From NCBI GenBank assembly GCA_958299035.1, contig CATQJL010000316.1:29267441-29331440 (forward strand): a stretch of 64,000 nucleotides of DNA. Reading direction: 5' to 3'. Positions 46,130-58,242 of this stretch are shown here, in pieces. Position 1 is the stretch's first letter, and each line of letters starts with the position of its first letter. Position numbers and translations under genes: made by a program. The notes beneath the pieces were generated by a model. That model was not told where the DNA came from and did not search any database. It saw only the letters and a list, made by a program, of their open reading frames with translations. The DNA is from Cylicocyclus nassatus. Its lineage: Eukaryota; Nematoda; Chromadorea; Rhabditida; Strongylidae.

Positions 46130-47378
46130 ATAGCTGCTGTAATTCTTCTCCCGTTGAAGGTTGAGAGAATGAAGATTTCAAAGCACTTTCTAAAGCGATT
46201 CTGAACACTTTGCACACAAGCATTATACAAAGTGTCCCAAAATGATGTGCACACTATTTCATTGTTGATATCTTACTTTAACGTCTTTCGCCAATCTTAA
46301 GGCACCCTTCTGTAGAGCGGGCTTCGACTAGAGATCAAGGGGGCGAGTTTATTGTCTTTGTCTTGTAAATTGGACCAGTCTAAAGCGCCGCTTGGCGGCT
46401 TTTTGGACTTTTGATGAACAGCCCTAAAGAGTAAACTTTGCTCAAAAAATCATCGTTAATGCAATAGGTCGTGAGACATGAATCTTTGTGAGGCAAAGAC
46501 TTCTAAGAGGCAGAAACGAAAATTTCGACGACTTAATTTGAATCTGTTTCTGCTAAAATATATATGGCTTTTTTCACTGATACACAGGATTTCCTCATAA
46601 AATTATTCAGGATTTTATTTCTTGCATTTCCAAAAAAGAATAGAATTTAATCATTTTTTGAAGCAGTTGCAGAGGTTTTATAAATTGTTTTTATCTCTGC
46701 ACTACCTGTACATTACAACGTTTTTCTAAAAATGATATATTTCAAAATGAACGAAGCACTGGGGGATAATGTGGGGCTCCGTGATAAAGACAGCATTATA
46801 GCTCTTTACTTAGCAATACGATTCTGGATTCGAAAAAAAGAGGCAAAAAGTCTGATTGACGCATTCTTAGAGAAGTAGGTAAAAATCTGCTCAAAATTGT
46901 GTTACGATTGTAATCCAAGACAAAACGAGAAAAAAAAACAGAAATTTTCATGACAATTGCTCGCACATTGTAAACTAACAACAGTTGCTGTCTGAGGTTA
47001 AGTAAGATAATTCTTTGTTTGATACTCACATAATGGAGATTTCTTGAGAGCATCTATCAAGCAGGACAAATCTGAAGTAGTTGCTTATTGACGGGGCTAC
47101 AAAACTTTCATTAGTAAGTTTAAGTTTTGGAGATGCTTAGGCACTATAACTTTCTTTTCATAAAGAGGATGCATTTCAGAGTGAACGAAGTGTTAGAGGG
47201 ATAGGAATTCGGCGTTCGTAAAGAAAGAGCAGCACTATGATTTTGTAGATTTGCAGTAAAAGAGACACTGAATTTCTAGTGATAGAGGAGCGACAATTTT
47301 GATGAATGACACAACGCTAGATAAGTAGGCAAAAACTTGCTCAAAATTTTGTTCGAAGCCATTTGCATTGTAGGAAGT
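46130..47378. repeat. Diverged tandem duplication of about 400 bp
   Basis: 46690-46910 and 47090-47350 share, in order, ATTTCA(A/G)A(A/G)TGAACGAAG, a GGGGATA-type segment, AAAGACAGCA/AAAGAGCAGCA, and GTAGG(T/C)AAAAA(T/C)(T/C)TGCTCAAAATT. No coding content was recognised. Confidence 0.55.
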
Positions 47379-47600
47379 TACCCTAATTTCACGCATACAA
47401 GGCGCGGAGGATTTTTTTCCAAAATCGAGCAGCCCAAATACGCCAAAGAACTTCGCAACTAAAGGACCCTATGCCTTGTTGTATATTGCTTAAGAGGAAT
47501 CGTACGGCATAAAGATCGCTTTCCAAAATAATTTAAAGCGGCTGAGGGGCCTAGTCGAAAAAATTAAAAAGGTGCGCCTTTTACGCGTGAAATTAGGGTA
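47379..47600. mobile_element. Palindromic MITE, TACCCTAATTTCACGC ends
   Basis: TACCCTAATTTCACGC and GCGTGAAATTAGGGTA are perfect 16-bp inverted ends, continuing imperfectly through AAGGCGC. The element is 222 bp and non-coding. Confidence 0.85.
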
Positions 47601-47604
47601 CTCC

Positions 47605-48340
47605 AACAAAACTTTTGGCAAAGCGAGAAGAATTTTGGGAAAGCAGAAACGGAATTTCTATACAATTTTGCGATGACGCATTTTAAAGCTAGCAATAAAG
47701 ACTGTTCAAGAGTAAATATGACGCTGTGGCTTGAATATGGAACGACTAACCAATATTCTATCCTTGTTCGCACAAAATTATGGCATCTTTTCGCAAAAAA
47801 GGTTATCTTTAGACGCTGTTGCTTTTCAGGACAATTGGCAGAGATCGAAATAGAGAAGTGGAGAGCTTATCCTTAACCTGCGAAGTAATAGCTTAAGAAA
47901 AGTAGTGGACGCTGCGGTTGTGAATACTGAACGACTAATCAGTAACTCTACTCAATGTATCTTTAAGATTTAATAATTATAGTTAAAAGTATGATCGGAA
48001 CTTTTAGATGGCCTGAGGTGCTGTCCGAATCAGGTACAGTCTTCGAAAATAGCCACTTGTCACAACAAAGAAGCGACTTGTCCAAAAGGAAGTAAACGAT
48101 GTGTCTGCTTGTGATGTACAGCATCATCTTCAAAGGGCATTGTGATTAACATCTTGAAAGTAAAACAAACATCCGCCAATGTGTTATGAATTTGGGTGCA
48201 TTCGAGACAGAACAACACAATTGTTGAAATCGTCGAGGTAGCGAAAGGGGGAGGGGGGTACTCAACACTCAACACACGCATTAGTTTATTGCTTCGCTTT
48301 ATTGCGCTTTATTAAAGAGATAAATAGTCATTACAAGGAA
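47605..48340. other. No assigned gene
   Basis: A minus-strand stretch at 48060-48281 (…TQIHNTLADVCFTFKMLITM…) looks exon-like but has no recognised relatives and no clear splice partners. Confidence 0.35.
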
Positions 48341-48432
48341 TCACCTGGCAGACAATACAATTTACGTGACATTATCGGATAAGTTCAGGAGGCAATACCG
48401 CCACTTAAACAAGATCTGGATATGGAAACTTA

Positions 48433-48700
48433 CGTCCTAAGACTGATTTGCCCATTTATCCACTTTTACGCCTTGATAAGACTTATAAATTTGCAGCGCT
48501 AAAGTAGTACCCCTTGCACTCTCTGATACCACTATGTTTCTAGATCGTCTGCGTAGCACGCATGTAAATTAAGAATGTGTAGAGACTGCAGGGGTTTTCG
48601 ACGTAACTTCGCTTTACGTTAATGTTTCCAATGCCGATGCCCTGCAACCACGTTCAAACTCCTTTCTGAACATCAATATCTTCGCTGAACCTTTGTGGAT
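48433..48700 (+). pseudogene. Second Penelope-like fragment (reverse transcriptase start)
   Basis: Two frames read RPKTDLPIYPLLRLDKTYKF and then TTMFLDRLRSTHVN, stop, ECVETAGVFDVTSLYVNVSN followed by ADALQ. The last part is the conserved region around motif A of Penelope-type reverse transcriptases (DVTSLYxNVSxxDALQ). A TAA and a frameshift show decay. Homology fades after about 48660, and Helitron-type sequence begins at about 48828. Confidence 0.75.
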
Positions 48701-48827
48701 TAGAGGCACCAAACATATCAAAATTTTGATAAGGAAGGTTGCTTGCTTCCCAACCATAAGAACAGAGCAGGTCCGAGCGCACAGCATGCTGCCTGCGCCT
48801 AGAAAAGTGCCCCTAAACCCCTGCGTG

Positions 48828-49608
48828 GGGCGGCGTAGGCCACTTTTCGTCATCAATCAATATCGATTTAACCGAATTTTTTTGCATGTTTTGGATTACG
48901 GGTCTGGGAGTTACCATAGGGAAGGGGGAGGGTTGGATTGGGCATGCTGATTACGAATACAATGTTAGTTTTAGAGTTGTCTATCAGTTTTGTTGTAACA
49001 GGGGGAGTGCCTAGTGATATGGATTGGTTTCAATCTTATGATTGAGAGACGAGCACATAGAGAGATAAAACAGAGTTTATTTTGACTGCAGAGGGAATAC
49101 GGCACTTGGGCCAACAATAAACAAGAACGACGATCTATAACTTGGCTACGAAAAGTCCTTCGATTTGACCCTCCAGCAGGGTAAGCCTTGGTCAGCATTT
49201 GGGTTCTACTCGGCCGATACTTGAGAGATCCGGCTTTTTTCTGGCCAGCTCATTTCAACTCCCGTGAACCTCTTCTGCCCACGGCTCCCCTTCTCCACCT
49301 CTTTTCTACCGCTGCAAGGTCAAACCGGCCTCTTATTTTCGTCACCAAATACAAGTAGATCAATGATCCTTTCCATCAACATTATCGATTTTATCGATTT
49401 TTTGCAAGGTTTGAGCTATGGTGCTGGGAGTTGGCACAGGGGGGGGGAAGGTAAGTGGGCATGCTTATTACGAAAATGACCGGGATAGAAAATCGCAGCG
49501 TGAAAGTGGGCACAAAAGATTGTACAGTGATAGGTAATTTGACCTTTATCAGGAATCTTTATCATAGGGTTTTGACAGGGCCGGGCAGAGCCGAGTAAGC
49601 CAGCTAGT
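48828..49608 (+). mobile_element. 5'-truncated Helitron with canonical 3' end
   Basis: Helitron-type units (GGCCACTTTTCGTCATC, ATATCGATTTAACCG, GGGTCTGGGAGTT) at 48828-49000 and again at 49380-49450 lead to CGGGCAGAGCCGAGTAAGCC…CTAGT, followed by host T, as at 26190. The TCTTATATA 5' end is missing and 49005-49350 is unrelated sequence. Confidence 0.7.
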
Positions 49609-49972
49609 TGATGATAAGAAAAAACGGAATTGACTTTTCAGGCTTAGTCAAAAGAACGAAAGGAATTTGATCTGGCTTGAACAAGTTATTGTATGCAATG
49701 CTGTATGCTGCCAAGGTGTCATTTAATGTCGAAGGTCTTGAATACAAATTTGATGGAACTTTACAAAGTGAGATAATGCAACTTCTTAGACACAATATCT
49801 TAGCTGTTCTCTTTAACAAGGTAAGAATTTGTCGCAAATCATCCACAGGCACAAAACGCTCTACCATGCAAGGTTCTATTTTCGTGATCAGCATGTCGAT
49901 AGCTCGCTGAACTAAATTGCAGACAAACGTATAATCGTTTGTAAACCGGAATGTAAAGCTGTCATCAAGCAA
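49604..49972 (-). CDS. Unassigned 122-codon open frame
   Basis: The minus-strand frame starts at ATG 49972 (upstream sequence stays open for about ten more codons) and ends at the Helitron 3' border, so its last codons are Helitron sequence. Parts such as VQRAIDMLITKIEPCMVERF and VPVDDLRQILTLLKR look like a helical protein. No family is recognised. It may be an exon truncated by the Helitron. Confidence 0.3.
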   Translation of the reverse strand: MLDDSFTFRFTNDYTFVCNLVQRAIDMLITKIEPCMVERFVPVDDLRQILTLLKRTAKILCLRSCIISLCKVPSNLYSRPSTLNDTLAAYSIAYNNLFKPDQIPFVLLTKPEKSIPFFLIIN

Positions 49973-50043
49973 AACAGTGACTACAAGTGAGACTCACGTC
50001 ATGATTTACTTAATGCTAAACAACAAATGCGCCACACGTAGAG

Positions 50044-50367
50044 ATGAAAAGTTGGGGCATTGTTGCAAAGCCTGTTATAGATTTTTTACCTGATTTCCAA
50101 GGCGACCGGTGTTCAAGTGAAGTCCAACATATTTTTTCTGTTCGACGGACGCACGGTCTGAAGGTGCATCCAGTGAGCGTAAAGAAGAATGAAAACATCA
50201 GCGGGTTCATTTATTCAATTAAGAATGCGTTACCTGAAATTGAGATTAAAGATTTATCGATGTGCTTTTGCAAGCAATCGTACTTCGCGTTAATCATGCT
50301 ATGTAATTATCCATCACACCAAGTAATAAAGTTACAAGTTTCTTTATTATGGCACGTAAGATATTAG
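50044..50367 (+). CDS. Unassigned 107-codon open frame
   Basis: The frame starts at ATG 50044 just after an acceptor-like CACACGTAG and runs into the mariner end remnant at 50364. Segments such as VIDFLPDFQGDRCSSEVQHI and FIYSIKNALPEIEIKDL look protein-like. The C-terminal third is less so and may be intron. It is divergent to the frame at 49604-49972. No family is recognised. Confidence 0.3.
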   Translation: MKSWGIVAKPVIDFLPDFQGDRCSSEVQHIFSVRRTHGLKVHPVSVKKNENISGFIYSIKNALPEIEIKDLSMCFCKQSYFALIMLCNYPSHQVIKLQVSLLWHVRY

Positions 50368-50373
50368 GTTGTC
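50364..50373. mobile_element. Remnant of a TTAGGTTG mariner terminus
   Basis: TA followed by TTAGGTTGTC and then abruptly CAGGGCCGG-type sequence. The rest of the element is absent. Confidence 0.4.
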
Positions 50374-51235
50374 AGGGCCGGTAGTAATCTTCTATCTGGC
50401 GGCATCATGGATGCCGACAAATTGGCACTCATCGCCAAATTCGGCGTTACTCACGATTGGTTACAGGCTTTGATAACTTCATGTTATCCTAAGTCATATC
50501 TGCAGTCATATCTGCACAAGTATTTTGGCTACGCAGCCCGCGCAGAATCTTGACATCGCTCGTTCTAGGCTGCATTCATGGAGATCACGCGAGCACATTT
50601 TACTTCAAAGATAGGAAGGCAGCACAGACAAGCAACGCTTGCAAGAGGGTATTATCGATACTACCGTGTGTGGTAGACTTTGACACTAGAAATTGCTGGT
50701 CGACAAATAAACGCAAATTTGTTTGGCAAACTCAAACAATTATGGCGAGCACCCGCCGACCACCCACGGGCGAAGCCACGCCCACCTCGGGGGCGCGCCG
50801 ATAAGTGCCCGATAAGTGCCCAGCAGTGCCCGCGGGTCAGCCGATAAGCGCCCGAATAATACCATCGGATGGCCCGACAGGCGTCCGATAGATTCGCGAT
50901 TCGCACCCGCGGGTGGCCCGATACGCACCCGGTACTCGTACGAGAAGGTTTTGAGCCATTCCATTTCCACTTCCGGTCTGGCATGGGGGGCCGCTATCTA
51001 CACGGAAATACGGGGTGACGCTCACACCTCGTTCACGTGGCCTAGAGGGCTTTCGGGGCTTTCCCGAAAACTACATATGCAGGGAATCTTGTAAGGGCCG
51101 AGGCTCGCCCGCGTGGTTTTTCTTGGGCCGGAGGAGGGGGTGTTCCGATAAAATATTTGAGGCCCGCGGCCTTTCCGTAATGATTACATTCTGCAGCGGG
51201 TCGCCAAGCAAATAAATCTAGGGCCGCAGATGATC
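50374..51235. repeat. GC-rich block with short tandem CGATAAGTGCC motifs
   Basis: From about 50745 to 51235 the sequence is far more GC-rich than its surroundings. CGATAAGTGCC and variants repeat near 50798-50850, and CCCGCGGGT occurs repeatedly. A 48-codon frame starts at 50407. A CAGGGCCGG start at 50374 resembles a hAT end, but no matching right end was found. Confidence 0.45.
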
Positions 51236-51840
51236 AGTGCAAGAATTTAACGCCCGCGCACCGCCGAAAAATACCGTTAGAGGCTGCTGTTGTTGTTGTG
51301 CTGCTCTTGCGCAAGCACATATCGATCTTATTTGGCCGATGCACCAAATGTCTCGTTGGTTCGTAGGCTTTATAGTAGCCTTAGGCGAAATAGCGCCTGT
51401 TGGAGTGTGTTATATAGAACACAAAAGCATTAGAGCTTTATTGAGACAAGCGACCTGCACATGTTGGTGCTGTGATAGAATGCTAACGATAACAGGCGGA
51501 GCAATGTAACTCAATGGTATCACAGCAGGCCATGCTTATGGCATGACCTTTACGGTACTTTAGTGCGAGTAAAGATATGATTGTAAGGAAAAGGAAGTGC
51601 CGACAATGTAGGCACAGAGATGTAAATCATGTCTTATGCCGTAATTCCGAAACTTACAAACGCCGCCAGCAAGGTGCCAGCACCTCGACATAGTAGGGGC
51701 ACGTCGAGGTGCCGCACCTTGCTTTTATAAAAGAGCACACCATTTCTCGTGCTCTCTGACCTGCCGGGCGGCAGCTTGCCATCTCGCAGTTGCGTGCATC
51801 TTCTCTTGTGCTGCTTATTTTTCTATAGGGAAAATCTTAC
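51236..51840. other. No assigned gene; contains a strong hairpin
   Basis: A 90-codon cysteine-rich frame (51237-51509) is present but unsupported. See the hairpin at 51669-51722. Confidence 0.4.
51669..51722. repeat. Hairpin with 20-bp stem
   Basis: GCAAGGTGCCAGCACCTCGAC pairs with GTCGAGGTGCCGCACCTTGC with one bulge or mismatch and a 13-nt loop. TTTTATAAAAG follows at once. Confidence 0.85.
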
Positions 51841-52312
51841 AAGGAAAGCTACCTAAATTAGCTCGGCCTTTTGGCAAGGGACATATACAGTCTGAATCAG
51901 CTTCAAACGCTAATTCCAAATATGCTCTTTCTAGCTGCCACGCACCATTGCGAAGCGAGTTAAGGGCTTTTTCCTTTTTTCCTTCGCAAAATTGGCATGC
52001 TCATCAACTCACGGGCATCACATTGTCATCATTTGAGTGCTGATACACCTGCGTTAAGCTTTTTTGGTGAGAAAAGATTGGATTTGTACTATTTCGATAC
52101 TTCAGCACCTTTTTCTTGCGAATTTTTACCTATAGGCAGTCTTCTCATATTCAGTAGTATGCCAATTTTGTCTAGGAAAAAGCATATAACTAACTCGCAT
52201 CAAAATGGCGCTTGGCAGCTGGGAATATCATATTTGGAATCAGCGTATGAAGCTGATTCAGAATATACATGTCTCTTACCAAATGGCTGAGCTAAGTTAG
52301 GTAGCTTTCCTT
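51841..52312. mobile_element. Palindromic MITE, AAGGAAAGCTACCTAA ends
   Basis: Inverted ends AAGGAAAGCTACCTAA and TTAGGTAGCTTTCCTT. The arms continue through GCTCGGCCTTTTGGCAAGGG and its imperfect complement, GAATCAGCTTCAAACGC, and TTTCTAGCTGCC with GGCAGCTGGGAATA. Related copies lie at 56431-56885 and, truncated, at 2726-3073. Confidence 0.85.
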
Positions 52313-52986
52313 ATTAGAACTTTAAACTTCGATGGTTGCTTCTTCAAATTCGCCGCGGCATACTTCTTCAAAAATCCCTGAAAAAAGCTTGATGCGGCCT
52401 AGAACTTAAATCTTAATTTTTGCGTCAAGTCAAAGTGCCGGCGGCCTGACGGCGAAACCTGCCGTTAGTTCGAAAGAAACTACCCACCCAAAAATTTTCT
52501 TCACACTCTTTGTACTAATTTTCAAGAACAGAGGCTTTACTACATGTCATGTTTACGGCGTTTGAGCATGTTTAAGTCCTATTCGTAAATAACGCCGCAT
52601 CCACGATTCGTGCGCAAAACGTGCCTGCCTGCCTGATTGTGGCTAAAATTTCGTTTTGTTCAAATTTTTGTAAATGAGTTGGCAATCTTTCAGGTGATAA
52701 GCGAGAGGCCGGACAATGTGGTGATCAGGCAGGCATACCTATAGTATTTAGCAATTCTGCGAAATGGCACAGACATGTCCACACGCGTTTGTTCAAACAG
52801 TGTGCGCCATCTCTGCAATTACTCACATTTTGACAAGAAAAGTCTTCAAAATCAAAAATATCTTCAAGCTTTCTGTATTCCCACACGATGCTCATGAAAA
52901 AAAGAATTTAGGAAAGTTCTTGAATATTTTTGATGCATTGTTCACTCCTCGTTCTCAGAAGTAAAGGCAACGGAGTGCTCAATGTA
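52313..52986. other. No gene seen
   Basis: A possible short inverted pair, TGCCTGCCTGATTGTGG (52622) and GTGGTGATCAGGCAGGCA (52719), is the only structure noted. Confidence 0.4.
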
Positions 52987-53341
52987 AGATATACCGCCTA
53001 GAGATATGCAGAGAAGAAACCTTTAAATTTGATTGTGTCTACAATTCCCTCGAACTTGTTCGTCACTCATGCATTTGCGGCACTAGTCATGCTGGGTAGG
53101 CCCTGCTATGTCCTAAGCGGATCTCAAATTTGGGGTTTTCAGGGAGTTTTTAGAATTTTTCGGAAAAGAAGAAAAAGTGTACTAAGAATATCCGACAACT
53201 CAAATTACTAAGTGAAGCAGGGTGCAACTTAAATTCATATGAGTTTTGAGGGAGTAGAGCTCAGTCATTATCATTTTGATATATTCTGAGCTTGATATCC
53301 GAAACTTTGTCACTGATGTTTTTTTTTATTTGTTGCGTGCA

Positions 53342-53583
53342 AGGCCTCGGGCAGAGCTTACGCAATTTGATCTTCGCGATTCAATCGCTACAGACATGTT
53401 ACGAGTTCACTGCATGCCAATCTTCTTGTATTTCGGTTGTGATAGTTAGTCACGATTAGTCGTGTTGAAAAACTATCACAACCGAAATGCAAGAAGATCG
53501 GCATGCAATGAACTCGTAACACTTGTCTGTAGCGATTGAATCGTGACGATCAGATCGCGTGAACTCTGTCTCTGTACGAGACC
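53342..53583. mobile_element. Foldback element in copy B
   Basis: Two arms of about 105-115 bp (53342-53446 and 53468-53583) are near-perfect inverted copies (CTTGTATTTCGGTTGTGATAG pairs with CTATCACAACCGAAATGCAAG). It lies in the B-only segment 53252-54232. No target duplication was found. Confidence 0.8.
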
Positions 53584-55169
53584 TAAAGGTTGTGCTTTCT
53601 TTTGAGATTATAGTGAAAGATCACCTAAGTGCACGGCTCTATCAGTGGCGGTCCAAACGGGGTCCCTCCCCCTCCCTTCCGAGAATGGGTCGCGAAATTT
53701 TTGAATTTTTGGAATCAAATATATACCGCTGTAAGTAGTTTGTGCTTCTATCCACGATCCATACGAAATAAGCGTACAAACACTTCTTATAGTAAAGCTC
53801 TTACGCTCCGAAATTTGAACTTTTGACCATTTCTTCGGCGATTGCTTAGATAGTCGATAGAGCTACAAAACATCGCTTTGGCGCTGTTTTGCTTATAAAA
53901 CTTCAAAAACTCTTCTAGATTCTTGCAAGAGACTGTGAAAAGTATATATAAAGATAATCACTCTCTTTTGCTTCCTTTTGATCGGACTTTCAAAACGAAG
54001 TCTAACCTTTTTGAAACTCTTCATTTTCAATAAAAATAACAGTGTAAATGGGATTAATGACTTTTGTTGCAAAGACACTCAATAAATAGCAAATGACAAC
54101 AGTCTTGAGGAAATGAGAGTAAGTTGCATTCAATGACATATAACATTCAGCCAACGTTACCATTACAAAAGTTTCATTTTCTCGAGAAAGTTTTGATTGT
54201 AATTACCGCAAAAGAGTAACTGGAAAGGACTCATTGCTGCTTTTCATACACACCTCTAATGGTAAACTGATCAGAAGGCAAATGTTTGAGTAGCATAGAT
54301 GGATGCAGAGGTTTGCAGTGCATTTTCCACCTTTACTGAACTTTCTCTTTTATTTAAATTAGCAGATTATCTTTTGGAACATAATACACTGCAGACAAAA
54401 AAGTCAGATTTAACTGGACTCCAAAAGTTCAAAGTCTTGGATGTCGCTCCAAATTGGCCAAAAGGATTGTTTGACCCACTGATGCCGAAATAGTTTTTTC
54501 TTAAAGTAGCGTCATTTTCTGGAGCTATGGTATACGATGGTCTAGAATAGAACTTCTGCTGTTATAGGAGAGTTATATGAATACGGTATGGAATTAAAAA
54601 TCGTAACGGGTATGCGCAGAGAGGTTATCTAACATGCAGATGACCAGGGTCGAGCAAGACGTGTGGCACACAACAGCCGGATAGACCCTCCCCCCCCCCT
54701 AAGTTCTGCCTCGATACACCCCCCCCCCCCTCATTTTCGTTTGCCTGCCTTAAGCATGACATAAAGGCTTTATCTAGCATAATTAGTAACATATTTGTGA
54801 TTATCATGTCAGAGAATCCCTTTAGCGTATTCTGGAGTTTCCTAATATTGGGCCACCCAAGTGAAGTGGCCATTTTGAAACATGATTAACTATATTTCAA
54901 AAGCGAATTAGCTACCTCTTCTTGTTTTCATTACTTTCCCTACTCTCTACCAACCTATGCCATGAATTATGATTTGGATACCCATCAAACCATGGAATTA
55001 GGAGCCAGCCAAAATCCCGTTTGTCCCATTTTTCGCTTGCAGTGATCGCGCTTCCAGCAACTATTGCTCAAACGAAAGAAAACGAATTCAGCTTCAATGA
55101 CTTCTGCAAAAACTCCAAGATTTTTGCTATCGAAATGTACTTAACTTGTTTCCTAAAATTTCATTTCAA

Positions 55170-55252
55170 GGTAAGTTAATGGGCTGTGGCACAACACCCA
55201 AAAAACTGTGGCGGCCACAGCTTTTCAGGGGGCTACATCCCATTAACTTACC
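55170..55252. repeat. Small palindrome, copy B partner of 2005-2091
   Basis: GGTAAGTTAATGGG…CCCATTAACTTACC. The terminal arms are better conserved than the middle relative to copy A. Confidence 0.7.
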
Positions 55253-55344
55253 TTCAAACCATTCAAATCTCTGCCTTCTTTATATGACTGCTATTCCCAT
55301 ACTTCTTCTTTACATGAAAAAATAAATCATTTGAAATCGTGTCT

Positions 55345-55855
55345 TTTAAAGAGAGAAATAGTCGTTTTCCCTTATGTATGCAAATGGAAGATACTGCGAA
55401 AATATTGGGTTACGGTAACATGCATATTCTGCGCTGTTATGCAGATCGCGAAAGAAGAGACAAATAAATGTATTTGATAGATTAATCCTCAAAATTTACA
55501 TAACAGTGATTTGATCCTGGCTGGTCCTCTCTAACTTAAGATATTGAAAGCGGAAAATGGAACAAATGAAATTTTGGCTTGCTTGTATTTCCATAGTTTG
55601 GATGTTATTCAAAGTGGGATTCCTAATGTGAGCAAAGAAGTAGTAGTTCTTTGTATTAAGTGCAGAAAGAAGTAGCTATCTTACCTTTGAAGCGAAGGTA
55701 ATGTTTGCAAATAACTATTCACGCAAATGGTCCAATATTTGCCACAAGGTTATTTACATTCTGGTTGCGAAAATGACGCTCTTAGCTTATGGCGATCCTT
55801 TATTACGCTCACTGTACCTATACGATGGTAGGCCAAAACATCAATGTGCTAATAC
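55345..55855. other. Copy-B-only segment
   Basis: Absent from copy A between AATCATTTGAAATC and the ACATTGTTAACGAATA segment. It has no obvious transposon ends, so it may be a deletion in A. A 104-codon frame (55701-56015) starts in it and runs into the shared C-rich part; no function is recognised. Confidence 0.5.
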
Positions 55856-56430
55856 TTTACACAGCGTCTATCTGACATTGTTAACGAATATCGTGTTATC
55901 AGCTCACCTCGATAACGACCCCCCTCCTCCTCCCCGACTCTCAATACGATTCCCCAGGTGCGGCATGCCACAACCCACGCTCGACCCTGCTGATGACCAA
56001 CGTGATACTCTCTAATTGCATAACAAACTATTGTAAAGTAATAGTTGGTCATGAGGTCTGCAAAGTCTGCAACCTCGCTGGAAAATGATCCCGCTTACTA
56101 CATTGTTAGTAGTGGGAAAGGGTGATGTCAATGATTAATTATCGGTTCTGTATTGTTTGCTGTTCAACAGATCACTGCTGGGTGGTTTTAATGCATTCAA
56201 CGTCCACACTCTATATCCTGCAATTTCTAACTTTCATATCAAAAGCAGGTGTTTAGTTGTAACCGGTCCATTGCTGATTCATATGCTCTCCTAACAGCAT
56301 TTCTTAGGCCATTGTTTACAACACTCTAATAGCCTACGAACACATTTTTTGCGCTTTCGTGTGCATTCAGGAATGATATACACAAAAGTCCCTTCAAAAT
56401 GAGCTTCTCTGCCAATAAAGTGGACTTGTG

Positions 56431-56885
56431 AGGAAAGCTACTTAACTTAGCTCGGCCTTTTGGCAAGGGACATATTTGCCCTAAAACAAATTTAACCGAA
56501 TATGACTGACCGATTTCAAATATATTATTCCCAGTTGCCGCGCACCATTCCGAAGCGAGTTATGGGCTTTTTTTCCGCTCAAAATTGACATATTACTGAA
56601 CATGGGAAGACTATCTGTAGGTAAAAATTTGAAAGAAAATGGTGCTGACATACGAAAAAAACTCAAATCCAATCTTTTTTTCGCTAAAAAAGCCAAAAGC
56701 AAGTGTATTAGCTTTTAGGTGATGATGCCATGATGCCAGTGAGTCGATGAGTATGCCAATTTTGCGCAGGAAAAAGTCCACAACTCGCTTCGAAATGGTG
56801 CTTAGCAGCTAGAGATAGCATATTCGAATCAGCGTTTGAATATATATCCTCTGCCAGAAGGCCAAGCTAAGTTGGATAGCTTTCC
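56431..56885. mobile_element. Palindromic MITE (AGGAAAGCTAC family), complete in copy B
   Basis: Left AGGAAAGCTACTTAACTTAG and right GCTAAGTTGGATAGCTTTCC. Internal AAGCGAGTTATGGGC and GACTTTTTCCTGCGC-type arms match the 51841-52312 copy. Confidence 0.8.
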
Positions 56886-57322
56886 CTGTTAGTCCATGCG
56901 GTGAGATAAGATATTGCAGGAATCCATTCATTCCATATGAAAGTGCTTCAGCAAACTTTTCTTCAACTTGCCTCAATCTATTTACTCAATCTTGCAAACT
57001 CATTTTCACTAATTGGTCGGTATTTAACTAGGCTGACGTAACATTACAATGTAGTCACGCAGATATTTATTCTTTTTCATTTCATTACATCTTACAACAT
57101 GCCATTTTTATCTATGACTATGCATCTACAATACTTCCAATTATACAATATTCAAGTAATATCCGGGCCTTCGCCTTTCAAGACTTCTATAAATTTGCAT
57201 CAAATCAAATTTGTATGCAGAGCTTTCTGCAGAAACTTTGGCTAGACTTGCACTGCAATCTGTGAATCAAAATGCTTATCTTTTAGGAAACCTTGTCGGA
57301 AAAAACGAGTCTACAAAAATAT

Positions 57323-58242
57323 TAGGTTGTTGCAAAAATAATGTCCGTTTTGCAAATTTTCACTTTGGAAGGCCATAACTTCGTTCAATCTCCATATTTT
57401 TATATGCAGTCAAGACCATCAGAAACATCAAACCTTTCTTAACTTAGCGCGCTCCTGCCCATACTGATATCGCGAACGGGAAGAAAACCATGCGTCAGAA
57501 AACTGAAAGTTTTTCCCTTGAAAACCTCGTCTTCAAGAGCTTACAACTCCCTTCAAGCTTTGTCCCTATGTCTGCTAATCAGCTTATTTTGTAGCCGCAG
57601 GCCAATAGTATAGGTGAGTATAAAAAAAACTCCAATTAAGGAGTTCTGCGAAAAGAAAAGATAAAATTTCAAAAATGTTCACTCTTTTGAGCCTATTTGT
57701 TGTAGGCTTGTAAGTGCCTAACTATGAAAATTTGGAATTCTTCGCGCACTGAATAGCTAAGTTTCTCTTCAAAAAATGTAGTTAAGGTGTGCTAATTTCA
57801 AGCTTACAGAAATGGGCGAAGCTTTGGCGTTTGCCTTAATTATGAGAAATTTCTGACCCATAGAATGCCAGCAGCGAGTGTCTACTTTGACGCGTCAATT
57901 TCTCAGTCCACATTTCTCCAAAAATCTACATAAGCATGCAGTAAGTAAACAATCTTCATTCAATACACTTGCTATGTTTTCAGAAGAATTCGTTGATTTG
58001 CTCCTGAATTGTGGTCAAGAAAGTGGAAGCTATGAGATTCTGATTTTGAGTGCGGATGTGAAAAATGCTGGTGAAATTCTCATAGATGAGGATAACAGCT
58101 TGATTTCACAACTATTAGAAAGTACATGAAGAGAGCTTTCCAATGATATGCAGATGCCATATCGAAAAAGAAAGTCTGATGGGAAAAAAGTTGTTTGGAT
58201 TATAGGTCTAGAAAAACGGACATTATTTTTGCAACAACCTAA
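57323..58242. mobile_element. Non-autonomous mariner-type element, TTAGGTTGTTGCAAAAATAA ends
   Basis: The 920-bp element has inverted ends TTAGGTTGTTGCAAAAATAA and TTATTTTTGCAACAACCTAA extending about 29 bp (ATGTCCG/CGGACAT), flanked by TA. Copy A shows the uninterrupted site CTACAAAAAGATGACTTAG near 3510. An 83-codon frame (57878-58129) is inside but lacks transposase DDE/D motifs. Confidence 0.9.
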
